From positions 274,878-338,877 of the forward strand of contig NZ_WODA01000023.1 of the NCBI RefSeq assembly GCF_009729855.1: a stretch of DNA of 64,000 bases, read 5' to 3'. Position numbers and translations under genes: made by a program. Every line of letters starts with the position of its first letter. Position 1 is the first letter of the stretch. Of this stretch, positions 25,579 through 33,221 are shown in pieces. The stretch is from Agromyces luteolus (GTDB taxonomy: Bacteria; Actinomycetota; Actinomycetes; Actinomycetales; Microbacteriaceae). The notes beneath the pieces were generated by a model. The model ran no database searches and was not told where the DNA came from. It saw only the letters and a list, made by a program, of their open reading frames with translations.

Positions 25579-25594
25579 TCGGTCGATCGACCGA
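25579..25594. promoter_or_regulatory. TetR operator, 16-bp perfect palindrome
   Basis: TCGGTCGATCGACCGA at 25579-25594 equals its own reverse complement and lies directly upstream of the TetR gene that ends at 25560. Size and position match autoregulatory TetR operators. Confidence 0.7.
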
Positions 25595-25693
25595 TTTCGC
25601 GACCAAGGTACTCCGCCGCTCACATCGCGTCAAGACCCGGCCGCCGCCGTCAGCCCCGGCAGCCCTGTCAGCCCCGGCAGCCCAGGCAGCCTG

Positions 25694-26776
25694 TCAGCCC
25701 GCGCGGAGCTCGACCCGCGCGTCGAGGTCGAGGTACCGGCCGTAGGCGGTCGCCTCCGCTTCGAGGGCCGCGACCTCGTCCGCGCGCAGTGCACGGTACG
25801 GCCTGAGTTCGAACGCGACCTCCCGGGTGCCGATCCGCCGCCGCATCGCGGCGACGAACTGCGCGTCGACGAGCGCCATGCCGATCGCCGTCTCGCGGCC
25901 GCGCCCGACCAGTCCGTCGGCGTCGATCACCCAGCGCGAGTCCTGGTAGCCGCGGTACATCTCGTCGAGCACCTGCAGCAGGTGCGCGTCGGGCGCTCCA
26001 CCCGAGGGGGCGACGGATGCCGGCGACTCGCCTGGCGCGTGCCAGAACGTCCGGCCGTCGTGCTCGAAGGAATCCAGCCGACCGGCCGCACCCGCGATGC
26101 CGCGCCGCGCGTCGGTCAGCGTGAGCGTCGCCCAGTACGAGAGGTCGCGCTCGGTCGCGGGGCCGTGCGACGAGAGGTACCGCGCGGCGAGCTCGGCGAG
26201 CGCCTCGTCCCGATCGCGCGGCGCGGCCGCGGGCACGCGGTCGTCGAGGAGCGCGTAGGTGTGCTCGCCGTCGCGGGGCACGCCGCCGCAGACGATGCCG
26301 TGCAGTTCGAGGTGGGCGAGGAACAGCATGAGCTCGAAGCTGCTGAGCGACTCGTCGCGTTCCGCGAGCCCGGAGGCGACCTCGGAGCGCGTTCGGTCCG
26401 GTGTCGTGGCGAGCATCGACGTGACGACATCGGTGAGCCGCGTCATCCGCTCGACCAGCGGCCGCAACTGCTGGACGGCGACCGGGATCACGCGCGGCGC
26501 GGTGACCTGGAGCAGCCAACGGAGGTCGTCGGCGTGCACGTAGTGCCAGGTCGGACGCAGCACGTGGGTGCGGATCACCCGGCCCTCGGCGAGCGCCGCG
26601 TCGAGGTCCTCCCGGCTCGGCGAGGCGGTCCGGGTCGCGACCGCCCACGCCGACTGCGACGGGTTCTCGGCCTGCACGCCGAGGAGCGTCCGGACGACCG
26701 TCTCGGCGTCCGCGACCGGCGCGGCGAGCAGCTGCGAGCGCAGTCGCCAGCGCGCGAGGTCGCGGTCGGTGGTCAC
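25694..26776 (-). CDS. Winged-helix DNA-binding domain protein (HTH_42 type)
   Basis: This 360-residue protein resembles actinobacterial winged-helix proteins of the YcaQ/HTH_42 family, some of which are DNA glycosylases for crosslink repair. Visible parts are LLGVQAENPSQSAWAVATRT, GRVIRTHVLRPTWHYVHADD, HGPATERDLSYWATLTLTDA and RGYQDSRWVIDADGLV. I take the GTG at 26776, which has a GGTGGAG site. A GTG at 26800, overlapping the stop of the upstream gene, is an alternative. It is co-transcribed with a resolvase-like protein. Glycosylase activity is only an inference from the family. Confidence 0.75.
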   Translation of the reverse strand: MTTDRDLARWRLRSQLLAAPVADAETVVRTLLGVQAENPSQSAWAVATRTASPSREDLDAALAEGRVIRTHVLRPTWHYVHADDLRWLLQVTAPRVIPVAVQQLRPLVERMTRLTDVVTSMLATTPDRTRSEVASGLAERDESLSSFELMLFLAHLELHGIVCGGVPRDGEHTYALLDDRVPAAAPRDRDEALAELAARYLSSHGPATERDLSYWATLTLTDARRGIAGAAGRLDSFEHDGRTFWHAPGESPASVAPSGGAPDAHLLQVLDEMYRGYQDSRWVIDADGLVGRGRETAIGMALVDAQFVAAMRRRIGTREVAFELRPYRALRADEVAALEAEATAYGRYLDLDARVELRAG

Positions 26777-26796
26777 GCCGGCTCCACCCGCGCGGT

Positions 26797-27276
26797 TCAC
26801 CCGCGCGCGTCCTCCAGGTGCGGCGCGCCGCGGCCCAGCACCTTCACGACGAGGTTGTGGCGCCGCAGCGTGCGAATGGTGCGCGCGACCTCCTCGGGCG
26901 AGCGGCCGAGCGCGAGCTCGTTGACGACGACCAGCACGTCGCCCGCCTGGAGCGTCGCGAACAGGCGGCCGAGGCGCTGCTCCCACGTCTCCGGCATGTC
27001 GGGCGTCGGGTAGCGGAAGTCGAGGATCTGCACGCCGAACCGCGTCAGCGCGGTTCGCTGCTCGAGGATCGGCGGCATGTCGTCGCGCGGCACGACGAGC
27101 CCGACGAGCCGCGAGCCCTCGGGCCGCGCCTTCCACCAGTCGTGGTTCTGCTGCAGCTCGACGAAGCACTCGGGGCACCCGATCGCGTGGTGTCCGGGCG
27201 TATGCATGCCGCCGGCGGCATGGGTCGCGTCATCCGTCGCGGCATCCGTCGTCGCATCCGCCTGCTGCTCGCCCAT
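26797..27276 (-). CDS. Resolvase-fold protein lacking serine-recombinase catalytic residues
   Basis: This 159-residue protein has an N-terminal extension with GHHAIGCPECF (possible zinc ligands at Cys34 and Cys37). It is followed by a region laid out like a serine-recombinase catalytic domain, with LEQRTALTRFGVQILDFRYP and then GDVLVVVNELALGRSPEEVA. The active-site segment, normally YARVST, reads LVVPRDD, so the nucleophilic Ser and the adjacent Arg are absent. The first Arg of the later RLGR segment is also gone (ELALGR). No DNA-binding helix-turn-helix follows. It may be a non-catalytic relative; the ATG at 27276 has an AAGGTG site. Confidence 0.65.
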   Translation of the reverse strand: MGEQQADATTDAATDDATHAAGGMHTPGHHAIGCPECFVELQQNHDWWKARPEGSRLVGLVVPRDDMPPILEQRTALTRFGVQILDFRYPTPDMPETWEQRLGRLFATLQAGDVLVVVNELALGRSPEEVARTIRTLRRHNLVVKVLGRGAPHLEDARG

Positions 27277-27392
27277 GTCGATCACCTTCGTCGTCACCGT
27301 CCGCGTCACGTTCCATTGTCGCCGACCGCACGCCATCGGCGTACGCTGACCCCGATCGCGCGCCCGCGCGAGACCCGGACGAGGGGGTTCCG

Positions 27393-27860
27393 ATGGCCGA
27401 ACTCGCACCCATCCAGCCGTGCCTGTGGTTCGACGACCAGGCCCGCGAGGCGATGGCATACTACGTCGAGGTGTTCCCGGACTCCTCGATCGACCGCGTC
27501 GACGAGTACCCCGACGAGTCGCTCGACGAGCACTTCCGCGGCATGTCGGGCAAGGTGCTGAACGGGCAGTTCACGCTGAGCGGCGTGCCGTTCACGTGCC
27601 TCGACGGCGGCCCGCTGTTCACCTTCAACGAGGCGATCTCGTTCATCGTCGCGTGCGCCGACCAGGCCGAGATCGACCACTACTGGGAGCGGCTCTCGCA
27701 CGTTCCCGACGCCGAGGCGTGCGGGTGGTGCAAGGACCGGTTCGGGGTCAGCTGGCAGGTCATCCCGGCGAACATGGGCGAGCTCACGCGGCGCCCGGAG
27801 CAGATCCAGGTGATGATGCGGCAGAAGAAGATCGTGATCGCCGAGCTCGAGAACGCCTGA
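27393..27860 (+). CDS. VOC/PhnB-like protein
   Basis: This 155-residue protein is of the glyoxalase-like (PhnB, old name 3-demethylubiquinone methyltransferase) type. It starts LAPIQPCLWFDDQAREAMAY and carries the typical FNEAISFIVACADQAEIDHY and CKDRFGVSWQVIPANM. Members form metal-binding beta-alpha-beta-beta-beta dimers; the function of this subfamily is generally unknown. It is followed after seven bases by a YciI-like gene on the same transcript. Confidence 0.88.
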   Translation: MAELAPIQPCLWFDDQAREAMAYYVEVFPDSSIDRVDEYPDESLDEHFRGMSGKVLNGQFTLSGVPFTCLDGGPLFTFNEAISFIVACADQAEIDHYWERLSHVPDAEACGWCKDRFGVSWQVIPANMGELTRRPEQIQVMMRQKKIVIAELENA

Positions 27861-27867
27861 GCGACGG

Positions 27868-28248
27868 ATGCCGCGGAGCCCCGACATCCCGGACGCGTTC
27901 GACGTCGTCACGCTCGTCGTGCTGCGTCGCCCCGACGATGCACCCGAGCTCCCGGAGGCAGAGCTCGACGCGCTGCAGGCGCGTCACCTCGCGTACCGGG
28001 CCGAGCTGCGCCGCAGCGGCGTGATCGTCGCGAACGGCCCCTTCGGCGAGCAGAGCGACCCGTCGTACCGGGGCATGTCGATCTTCGCGTGCAACCGGGC
28101 CGAGGCGGCCCGGCTCTCGGCGGCCGACCCCTCGGTCGTGGCCGGACGGCTCGCGTTCGACGTCATGGAATGGTGGGTCGCCGCGGGCTCGCTCGCGTTC
28201 CCGCAGGCGACCGGCCCGGTCGGCGAGCGCCGGGCCATGCCGGACTGA
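27868..28248 (+). CDS. YciI-like protein
   Basis: This 126-residue protein matches the YCII-related fold: VVTLVVLRRPDD, a QARHLAYRAELRRSGVIVAN segment with the conserved His, then GMSIFACNRAEAARLSAADP and the VMEWWVAAGSLAF strand. The fold resembles ferredoxin-like dimers, and some members are lyases or dehalogenase-like. It follows the VOC gene by seven bases and faces the DUF4386 gene convergently. No specific role can be assigned. Confidence 0.82.
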   Translation: MPRSPDIPDAFDVVTLVVLRRPDDAPELPEAELDALQARHLAYRAELRRSGVIVANGPFGEQSDPSYRGMSIFACNRAEAARLSAADPSVVAGRLAFDVMEWWVAAGSLAFPQATGPVGERRAMPD

Positions 28249-28269
28249 GCCGACGCGAGCCGCTCCCGG

Positions 28270-29016
28270 CTACGCGACCTCGGCCGCGACGCGCGGCCGG
28301 CGCCATCCGGTCACGAGCAGCCACACGGTGAACGAGAGCTCGGCGACGATCGACGGGATCGCCACGACGAGCAGCATGACGTCGGCGATCGCCGCGTAGT
28401 CGGGAAGCAGGGTGACGGCCAGCGTGTCGACCCCGTAGGCGACGCCGGCGACGATGAGCGTCCAGCCGAGCCAGACGGGCGCGATGCGCGAGGCGACGAT
28501 CATGCGGCCGAGGAGCACGAGGTGCACGCCGAACGCGAAGAGGCCGACGAGCCACGCGTAGTCGAAGGCCTCGAACATGAGCAGGCCCGCCTCGGGGCCC
28601 ATCGTGCCGGTGCCCGGGCCGCCGGTGACGAGCTGGAGGCCGAGGAACATGAAGACCGCGGCGACGCCGAGCATGACGGTGTACACGAGGCGGAACCACG
28701 CGGCGAGCAGCGAGCGGTCGCGCCCCGCCGGCCGGAACAGCACGTACAGCGCCCACGCGATCGGCACGTCGATGAGGAACACGACGACGAACGCGGCGAG
28801 GCCGCCGCGGAAGAGCGACTCGGATGCCGCGACATCCGCCGCCGTTGCCGCCGCGTCGCCGGGGTGCACGAGCGATTCGCGGACGACGAAGTTGGCGAAG
28901 ATCGCGAGTACGAAGATCGCGACGTAGCCGAGGCCCGCGATGCGGGCGGCGCGCCGACGCGTCTGCGCGTCGTCGACGTCGGCGTGATCGGGCCGGGTGA
29001 GTTCGGTGGTGGGCAT
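28270..29016 (-). CDS. DUF4386 integral membrane protein
   Basis: This 248-residue protein has about six hydrophobic segments, starting after an acidic and basic N-terminal tail (residues 1-25). The pattern AARIAGLGYVAIFVLAIFAN, the loop VRESLVHPGDAAATAADVAA and the later LVLLGRMIVASRIAPVWLGW are typical of DUF4386 proteins. Function is unknown. It lies downstream of the MDR reductase gene in the same orientation with a 26-base gap, so it may share the TetR control of that gene. Confidence 0.85.
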   Translation of the reverse strand: MPTTELTRPDHADVDDAQTRRRAARIAGLGYVAIFVLAIFANFVVRESLVHPGDAAATAADVAASESLFRGGLAAFVVVFLIDVPIAWALYVLFRPAGRDRSLLAAWFRLVYTVMLGVAAVFMFLGLQLVTGGPGTGTMGPEAGLLMFEAFDYAWLVGLFAFGVHLVLLGRMIVASRIAPVWLGWTLIVAGVAYGVDTLAVTLLPDYAAIADVMLLVVAIPSIVAELSFTVWLLVTGWRRPRVAAEVA

Positions 29017-29042
29017 GGGGTCCTCCAGGTGGGGTCGGGTGG

Positions 29043-30101
29043 TCAGCGGCCGACCATGATGACGGCCTTGCCGGCGATGCGGCCGGCCACGAGGTCGCTC
29101 ATGGCGCGGCGCACCTCGGTGAGCGGATGGGTGCGGCCGACGGTCGCGGTGAGCTCGCCGGCCGCGAGCAGGTCGGCGAGTTCCTCGATGGCGTCCTGCT
29201 CGTGGCTCGAGATGAAGAACGTGAGGCGCTTGCGGGTGAACAGCGAGCGCAGCGGGGCGCTGAGCTGACGCTGCAGGCCGCCCGTGAGCCGGCCGCCGCC
29301 CTCGCCGCCGACGATCACGAGGGTGCCCCGCGGGGTGAGGATCCGCTGCAGGCGACGGACGGGCAGCCGGCCGTTGATGTCGATGATGAGGTCGTAGCGC
29401 TCCGAGCCCCTCGAGACGTCGGTCGCGCGGTAGTCGATCACGCGCACGGCGCCGAGCGAGCGGACGTGCTCGGCCTTGGCCGCGCTCGCGACGCCGGTGA
29501 CCTCTGCGCCCGCGCGCACCGCGAGCTGCACGGCGTACCCGCCCACGCCGCCGGAGGCGCCGATGACGAGCACGCGCTGGCCGGCGGCGACGCGGCCGCT
29601 GCCGTGGACGGCCTGGTGGGCGGTGAGCCCCGAGACCGGCACGACAGCGGCCTCGTCAAACGAGACCGACCGCGGCTTGCGGGCGAGGGTGGACGCCTCA
29701 GCGACCGCGTACTCGGCGAAGCTGCCGTCGGCGATTCCGAACACCTCGTCGCCGATGTCGAACCGGTCGACGCCCTCGCCGACGGCGACGACGACGCCCG
29801 CGACGTCGAACCCGGGCACGGGCTGGGTCGGACGACGGAAGCCGAACATGAGGCGGGTGAGGTACGGCAGCCCGGTCATGAGGTGCCAGGTGCCGCGATC
29901 GAGGCCCGCCGCCCGGACTTCGAGGAGCACCTGGCCGGCCGCGGGGCGCGGCACGTCGATGCGGTCGACGTCGAGCACGTCGACGTCGCCGTAGGCGCGC
30001 TGCACGACGGCGGTCATCGTCGCGGGTGCGACACGGCCGACCGCGGTGGCGGCGGTGCGCGTCGTCGTGGTCGTGGTCGTGGTTCCGGTCTGGGACTGCA
30101 T
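29043..30101 (-). CDS. Zinc-free MDR oxidoreductase (quinone-reductase type)
   Basis: This 352-residue medium-chain reductase has VLLEVRAAGLDRGTWHLMTG, GFDVAGVVVAVGEGVDRF, the NADPH Rossmann motif VIGASGGVGGYAVQLAVRAG and IDYRATDVSRG. Zinc-ligand cysteines are absent, as expected for quinone or enone reductases. An N-terminal tail of about 27 residues contains eight consecutive threonines and is probably disordered. A GAGGAGAAGGAC site fixes the ATG at 30101. The gene is divergent from a TetR regulator, with two matching operators between them, so it is likely induced by an electrophile or xenobiotic. Confidence 0.9.
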   Translation of the reverse strand: MQSQTGTTTTTTTTRTAATAVGRVAPATMTAVVQRAYGDVDVLDVDRIDVPRPAAGQVLLEVRAAGLDRGTWHLMTGLPYLTRLMFGFRRPTQPVPGFDVAGVVVAVGEGVDRFDIGDEVFGIADGSFAEYAVAEASTLARKPRSVSFDEAAVVPVSGLTAHQAVHGSGRVAAGQRVLVIGASGGVGGYAVQLAVRAGAEVTGVASAAKAEHVRSLGAVRVIDYRATDVSRGSERYDLIIDINGRLPVRRLQRILTPRGTLVIVGGEGGGRLTGGLQRQLSAPLRSLFTRKRLTFFISSHEQDAIEELADLLAAGELTATVGRTHPLTEVRRAMSDLVAGRIAGKAVIMVGR

Positions 30102-30123
30102 GTCCTTCTCCTCGGGAGTTGAT

Positions 30124-30171
30124 TCGTACTTAGTACGACTTGGTGTGAGACACTACTCGTACTAAGTACGA
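30124..30171. promoter_or_regulatory. Two TetR operators in the MDR/TetR divergent promoter
   Basis: TCGTACTTAGTACGA (30124-30138) and TCGTACTAAGTACGA (30157-30171) are exact reverse complements of each other. Each is a perfect 7-bp inverted repeat around one central base. Their centres are 33 bp apart, about three helical turns. They sit between the divergent MDR reductase and the TetR gene at 30194. Confidence 0.82.
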
Positions 30172-30193
30172 TGAGTCAAGACCGAATGATGGA

Positions 30194-30901
30194 ATGGATG
30201 CCATGACCGACACGACGATGGCCGAGCGACCCCACGTCCGCGGCTCGTTGAACCGCGACCGGGTGCTGCACGGCGCGATCGAGTTCGCCGACCGCGAGGG
30301 CATCGAGCCCCTCACCATCCGTCGGCTCGCCGACCACCTCGGCGTCAAGCCGATGACGATCTACCACTACGTCGCGAACAAGGAGGCGATCATCGACGGC
30401 ATGATCGACCTCGTCTTCGACGAGATCGAGCGCCCGCCGGCCGACGACGCATGGCGGACGGGGATCCGGGCCCGCGCCGTCTCGCTCCGGGAGGTGCTGC
30501 GACGGCATCCATGGGCGACGCCGCTCATGGAATCGCGCACGAACCCGGGCGCCGGCACGCTCGGCCACCACGACGCGCTGGTCGCCTGCTGGTACCGCTC
30601 CGGGCTCCCGCTCGAGTTCATCGCGCACGGCCTCGCGGTCGTCGACGCCTTCGTGTACGGGTTCGCCATGCAGGAGGCCGCGCTGCCGTTCGGCGACCAC
30701 CAGGGCGACCTCACCGAGGCGGCCGAGGAGATCATCCTCCCGCTCCCGACGGGCGACCACCCGCACCTCGTCCGCTTCACGCAGGAGTACGTGCTGCAGC
30801 CGGGGTACGACTTCGGGCGGTCCTTCGACTTCGGGCTCGACCTCATCCTCGACGGGCTGGAGGCGGCGGCGGCGCGCGAGCGAGCCGCGGGCGACGCCTG
30901 A
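30194..30901 (+). CDS. TetR-family regulator (TetR_C-like)
   Basis: This 235-residue regulator has NRDRVLHGAIEFADREGIEP and the helix-turn-helix TIRRLADHLGVKPMTIYHYV, followed by a long helical ligand domain with WATPLMESRTNPGAGTLGHH, as in TetR proper. It faces the MDR reductase across two palindromic operators and likely represses both genes. The start could be ATG 30194 or the ATG three codons later at 30203, which has better spacing from a GGA. It ends three bases before a promoter for the next gene. Confidence 0.9.
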   Translation: MDAMTDTTMAERPHVRGSLNRDRVLHGAIEFADREGIEPLTIRRLADHLGVKPMTIYHYVANKEAIIDGMIDLVFDEIERPPADDAWRTGIRARAVSLREVLRRHPWATPLMESRTNPGAGTLGHHDALVACWYRSGLPLEFIAHGLAVVDAFVYGFAMQEAALPFGDHQGDLTEAAEEIILPLPTGDHPHLVRFTQEYVLQPGYDFGRSFDFGLDLILDGLEAAAARERAAGDA

Positions 30902-30903
30902 TC

Positions 30904-30930
30904 GGTCACATCACGGCGGGCCTTCCGGTC
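30904..30930 (+). promoter_or_regulatory. ECF41-type promoter of the alpha/beta hydrolase gene
   Basis: GGTCACA at 30904-30910, a 16-base spacer, then GGTC at 30927-30930. The two boxes and spacing equal those found upstream of the ECF41 sigma gene (31759-31785) and the NAD-binding gene (33144-33170). The known ECF41 consensus is a TGTCACA -35 box and a CGTC -10 box. Confidence 0.75.
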
Positions 30931-30968
30931 CAAGCTCTCGACACCCGCCACACCGGAAGGAACCCACC

Positions 30969-31706
30969 ATGTCGAACCGGAAGCCGACCGTCGTGCTCGT
31001 GCACGGCGCCTTCGCAGAATCCGCCAGCTGGAACGGCGTCATCGAACGCCTGCATGCCGAGGGCGTCACCTCGGTCGCCGCCGCCGATCCGCTCCGCAGC
31101 CTCGCGGGCGACGCCGCCGCCGTGCGCGACGTCGTCGCCTCGATCGACGGACCCGTCGTGCTCGTCGGCCACTCCTACGGCGGGCTCGTGATCAGCGAGG
31201 CCTCCGCGGCCAACGATCAGGTCGCCGCGCTCGTGTACGTGTGCGCGTTCGTGCCCGAGACCGGCGACAGCGCGTTCGCGCTCTCCACGAGCGAGCCGGG
31301 CAGCACGCTCGGCGAGGCGCTCGACGCCCACCCGATCTCCACGGGCGGCGTCGAGTTCACGATCCGCCGCGAGGTGTTCCGCGAGCAGTTCGCCGCCGAC
31401 GTCGACCCGAAGACCGCCGGACTCATGGGCGCGACGCAGCGCCCGGTCACCGAGGCCGCGCTGCAGGAGCCCGTCCGGGCGGCCAGGCCCGGATGGATGG
31501 ACACGCCCTCGTGGCACGTGTTCGCGAGCGAGGACCGCAACATCCCCGTCGCCGTGCACCGTGCCGGCGCCGAGCGTGCCCGCTCGCGCGGCACCCGCGA
31601 GATCGAGGGCGCGTCGCACGCGCTGAGCGTCTCGCAGCCCGATGCGGTCGCGGAGGTCGTGCTCGAGGCCGTGCGTGCCGTGAGCGAGACGAGGGCGGCC
31701 GCGTAA
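30969..31706 (+). CDS. Alpha/beta hydrolase, ECF41-module target
   Basis: This 245-residue alpha/beta hydrolase begins TVVLVHGAFAESASWNGVIE and carries the nucleophile Ser in LVGHSYGGLVISEA, an acid region at FASEDRNIPV and the catalytic His in IEGASHALSVSQPD. It resembles small esterases or salicylate-esterase-like proteins of unknown substrate. The GGAAGG-type site before the ATG and the ECF41-type promoter 39 bases further upstream suggest it is part of the sigma factor's regulon. No signal peptide is present. Confidence 0.88.
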   Translation: MSNRKPTVVLVHGAFAESASWNGVIERLHAEGVTSVAAADPLRSLAGDAAAVRDVVASIDGPVVLVGHSYGGLVISEASAANDQVAALVYVCAFVPETGDSAFALSTSEPGSTLGEALDAHPISTGGVEFTIRREVFREQFAADVDPKTAGLMGATQRPVTEAALQEPVRAARPGWMDTPSWHVFASEDRNIPVAVHRAGAERARSRGTREIEGASHALSVSQPDAVAEVVLEAVRAVSETRAAA

Positions 31707-31758
31707 CACGCGGCGAGTCATCCGTTCTCCTCACCGCCCGATCGGATCGGCCACCGGA

Positions 31759-31785
31759 TGTCACATTCCGGCGGCCGATCCGGTC
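31759..31785 (+). promoter_or_regulatory. ECF41-type promoter of the sigma factor gene (autoregulation)
   Basis: TGTCACA at 31759-31765, 16 bases, then GGTC at 31782-31785, 51 bases before the sigma gene. The -35 box is identical to the established ECF41 consensus; the -10 box differs in one base from CGTC. Confidence 0.78.
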
Positions 31786-31835
31786 GGAGCTTGCGGGGGC
31801 TGGTGGCGCTCCCACCGGAGCGAGAGGATCACCGC

Positions 31836-32750
31836 ATGGACGACGCCGACGGACTCGACGCCGACGGACTCGACGCCGACGACCTCGACGACGCGCTCGC
31901 CGTGTTCTCCGCCGTGCGCGGACGCCTCTTCGGCATCGCGTACCGCATGCTCGGCAGCGCGACCGACGCCGAGGACATCGTGCAGGAGGCGTGGCTGCGC
32001 TGGCAGCGCACGGACCGCAGCGTGGTGGAGGATCCGCCCGCGTTCCTCGCGACCGCGACCACGCGGCTCGCGATCAACGCCCTGCAGTCGGCGCGCGTGC
32101 GCCGCGAGACCTACATCGGTCCGTGGCTGCCCGAGCCGGTCGACACCGGCGCCGACCCGACGCTCGGCGCCGAACGGGCCGAGGCGCTCGGGTTCGCGGT
32201 GCTCGTCATGCTCGAGCGGCTCACAGCGACCGAGCGCGCCGCGTACGTGCTGCGCGAGGCGTTCGCCTACTCGTACGCCCAGATCTGCGGGATCATCCAG
32301 GTCTCCGAGGCCGCCGCCCGACAGCTCGTGAGCCGCGCGCGCAAGCACCTCGCCGGCGAGCGCCGCCGCGACGTGACGAGCGCCGAGCAGCGCCGACTGC
32401 TCACCGCGTTCGTCGGCGCCGCCCGCACCGGCGACCTCGATGCGCTCGAGCGGCTGTTCGCGGAGGACGTCGTGTCGTACTCCGACGGCGGCGGCGTGGT
32501 ACGGGCGTCGAAGTTCCCCGTCCGCGGGCGCGTGACGGTCGCGAAGTTCGTGCGCGCGTTCCACGAGCGCTTCTGGGCGGGCGTCGAGACGATCGAGGCC
32601 GACCTGAACGGCGAACCCTCGGTGCTCCTCGCGAAGGACGGCACGACGTTCGCGGTGCTCACGGTCGTCGCCTCGGCCGGCGCGATCGACCAGGTGCTCT
32701 GGATGATGAACCCGCACAAGCTCGCCGCCGTGGCGTCCCGTGCGGCGTGA
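31836..32750 (+). CDS. ECF41 (SigJ-like) sigma factor with C-terminal SnoaL domain
   Basis: This 304-residue sigma factor has region 2 (FGIAYRMLGSATDAEDIVQE, residues 34-51), the ECF41 linker motif WLPEP (97-101) and region 4 (TERAAYVLREAFAYSYAQIC, ending in an HTH). A C-terminal NTF2/SnoaL-like domain follows (about 190-300) with the signature DGGG (217-220) and NPHKL (292-296, usually NPDKL). ECF41 factors have no anti-sigma; the fused domain controls activity. The N-terminus carries a repeated acidic DADGL motif encoded by near-identical 15-base repeats. The gene has its own ECF41-type promoter. Confidence 0.93.
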   Translation: MDDADGLDADGLDADDLDDALAVFSAVRGRLFGIAYRMLGSATDAEDIVQEAWLRWQRTDRSVVEDPPAFLATATTRLAINALQSARVRRETYIGPWLPEPVDTGADPTLGAERAEALGFAVLVMLERLTATERAAYVLREAFAYSYAQICGIIQVSEAAARQLVSRARKHLAGERRRDVTSAEQRRLLTAFVGAARTGDLDALERLFAEDVVSYSDGGGVVRASKFPVRGRVTVAKFVRAFHERFWAGVETIEADLNGEPSVLLAKDGTTFAVLTVVASAGAIDQVLWMMNPHKLAAVASRAA

Positions 32751-33177
32751 CGGGGCGGCGGCGGCCCTGCTCGTCGCACTCCGCGCCGGCGACGACGTCG
32801 CGCTCGCACGCCTCATCGACGTCGAGGCGCGGTTGACGATCGACACCGGAGATTCGGGCGGCGGTTCCGTGCGCGGGCGCGCCCGCGTCATCCGCACGCT
32901 CGCCCGCCTGCTCGTCGGTCGTGCCGATGCCGGACTCGAACCGGCAGAGGTGAACGGATGCCCCGGCCTCGCGCTGCGCCGGGACGACGGCACGGTGACC
33001 GGGGTGCTGGCGCTCGAGATCGAGGGCGGCGCAGGAACCGTCAGCGGCGATGGCGGCGGGGCCGCGATCGTGGAACTCTGGCTGCAGGCGTCGCCCGCGA
33101 AGCTCGAGCGCTGGAACCGTCGCCGCCCGGTGCCGGGGCGTCCGGTCACAGATCGCGGGCCCGCACGGTCGGAGTAG
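32740..33177 (+). CDS. Stand-alone SnoaL-like protein paralogous to the sigma factor's tail
   Basis: This 145-residue protein overlaps the last 11 bases of the sigma gene and starts with GTG. Its sequence lines up with the C-terminal domain of that sigma factor. ALLVALRAGDDVALARLIDV corresponds to the sigma's FVGAARTGDLDALERLF, TGDSGGG to SYSDGGG, and VELWLQASPAKL to VLWMMNPHKL. It therefore looks like a detached, diverged copy of the regulatory domain with no sigma regions. The promoter for the following gene lies inside its 3' end. A role in adjusting the sigma factor is an inference. Confidence 0.72.
   Translation: MRRDGAAAALLVALRAGDDVALARLIDVEARLTIDTGDSGGGSVRGRARVIRTLARLLVGRADAGLEPAEVNGCPGLALRRDDGTVTGVLALEIEGGAGTVSGDGGGAAIVELWLQASPAKLERWNRRRPVPGRPVTDRGPARSE
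33144..33170 (+). promoter_or_regulatory. ECF41-type promoter of the NAD(P)-binding gene
   Basis: GGTCACA at 33144-33150, 16 bases, then GGTC at 33167-33170, within the 3' end of the SnoaL-like gene and 51 bases before the ATG of the NAD(P)-binding protein. It continues GGAGT, close to GGAGC after the sigma gene's own promoter. Confidence 0.75.
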
Positions 33178-33221
33178 GTGACGGCCGCGGCACGCGCGGC
33201 CCCGACGGAAGGACCCCGCTC

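Noticed and set aside
26797..27276. Active site-specific recombinase of a mobile element
   Set aside because: Catalytic serine and arginine are absent and no inverted repeats or target duplications flank the gene.
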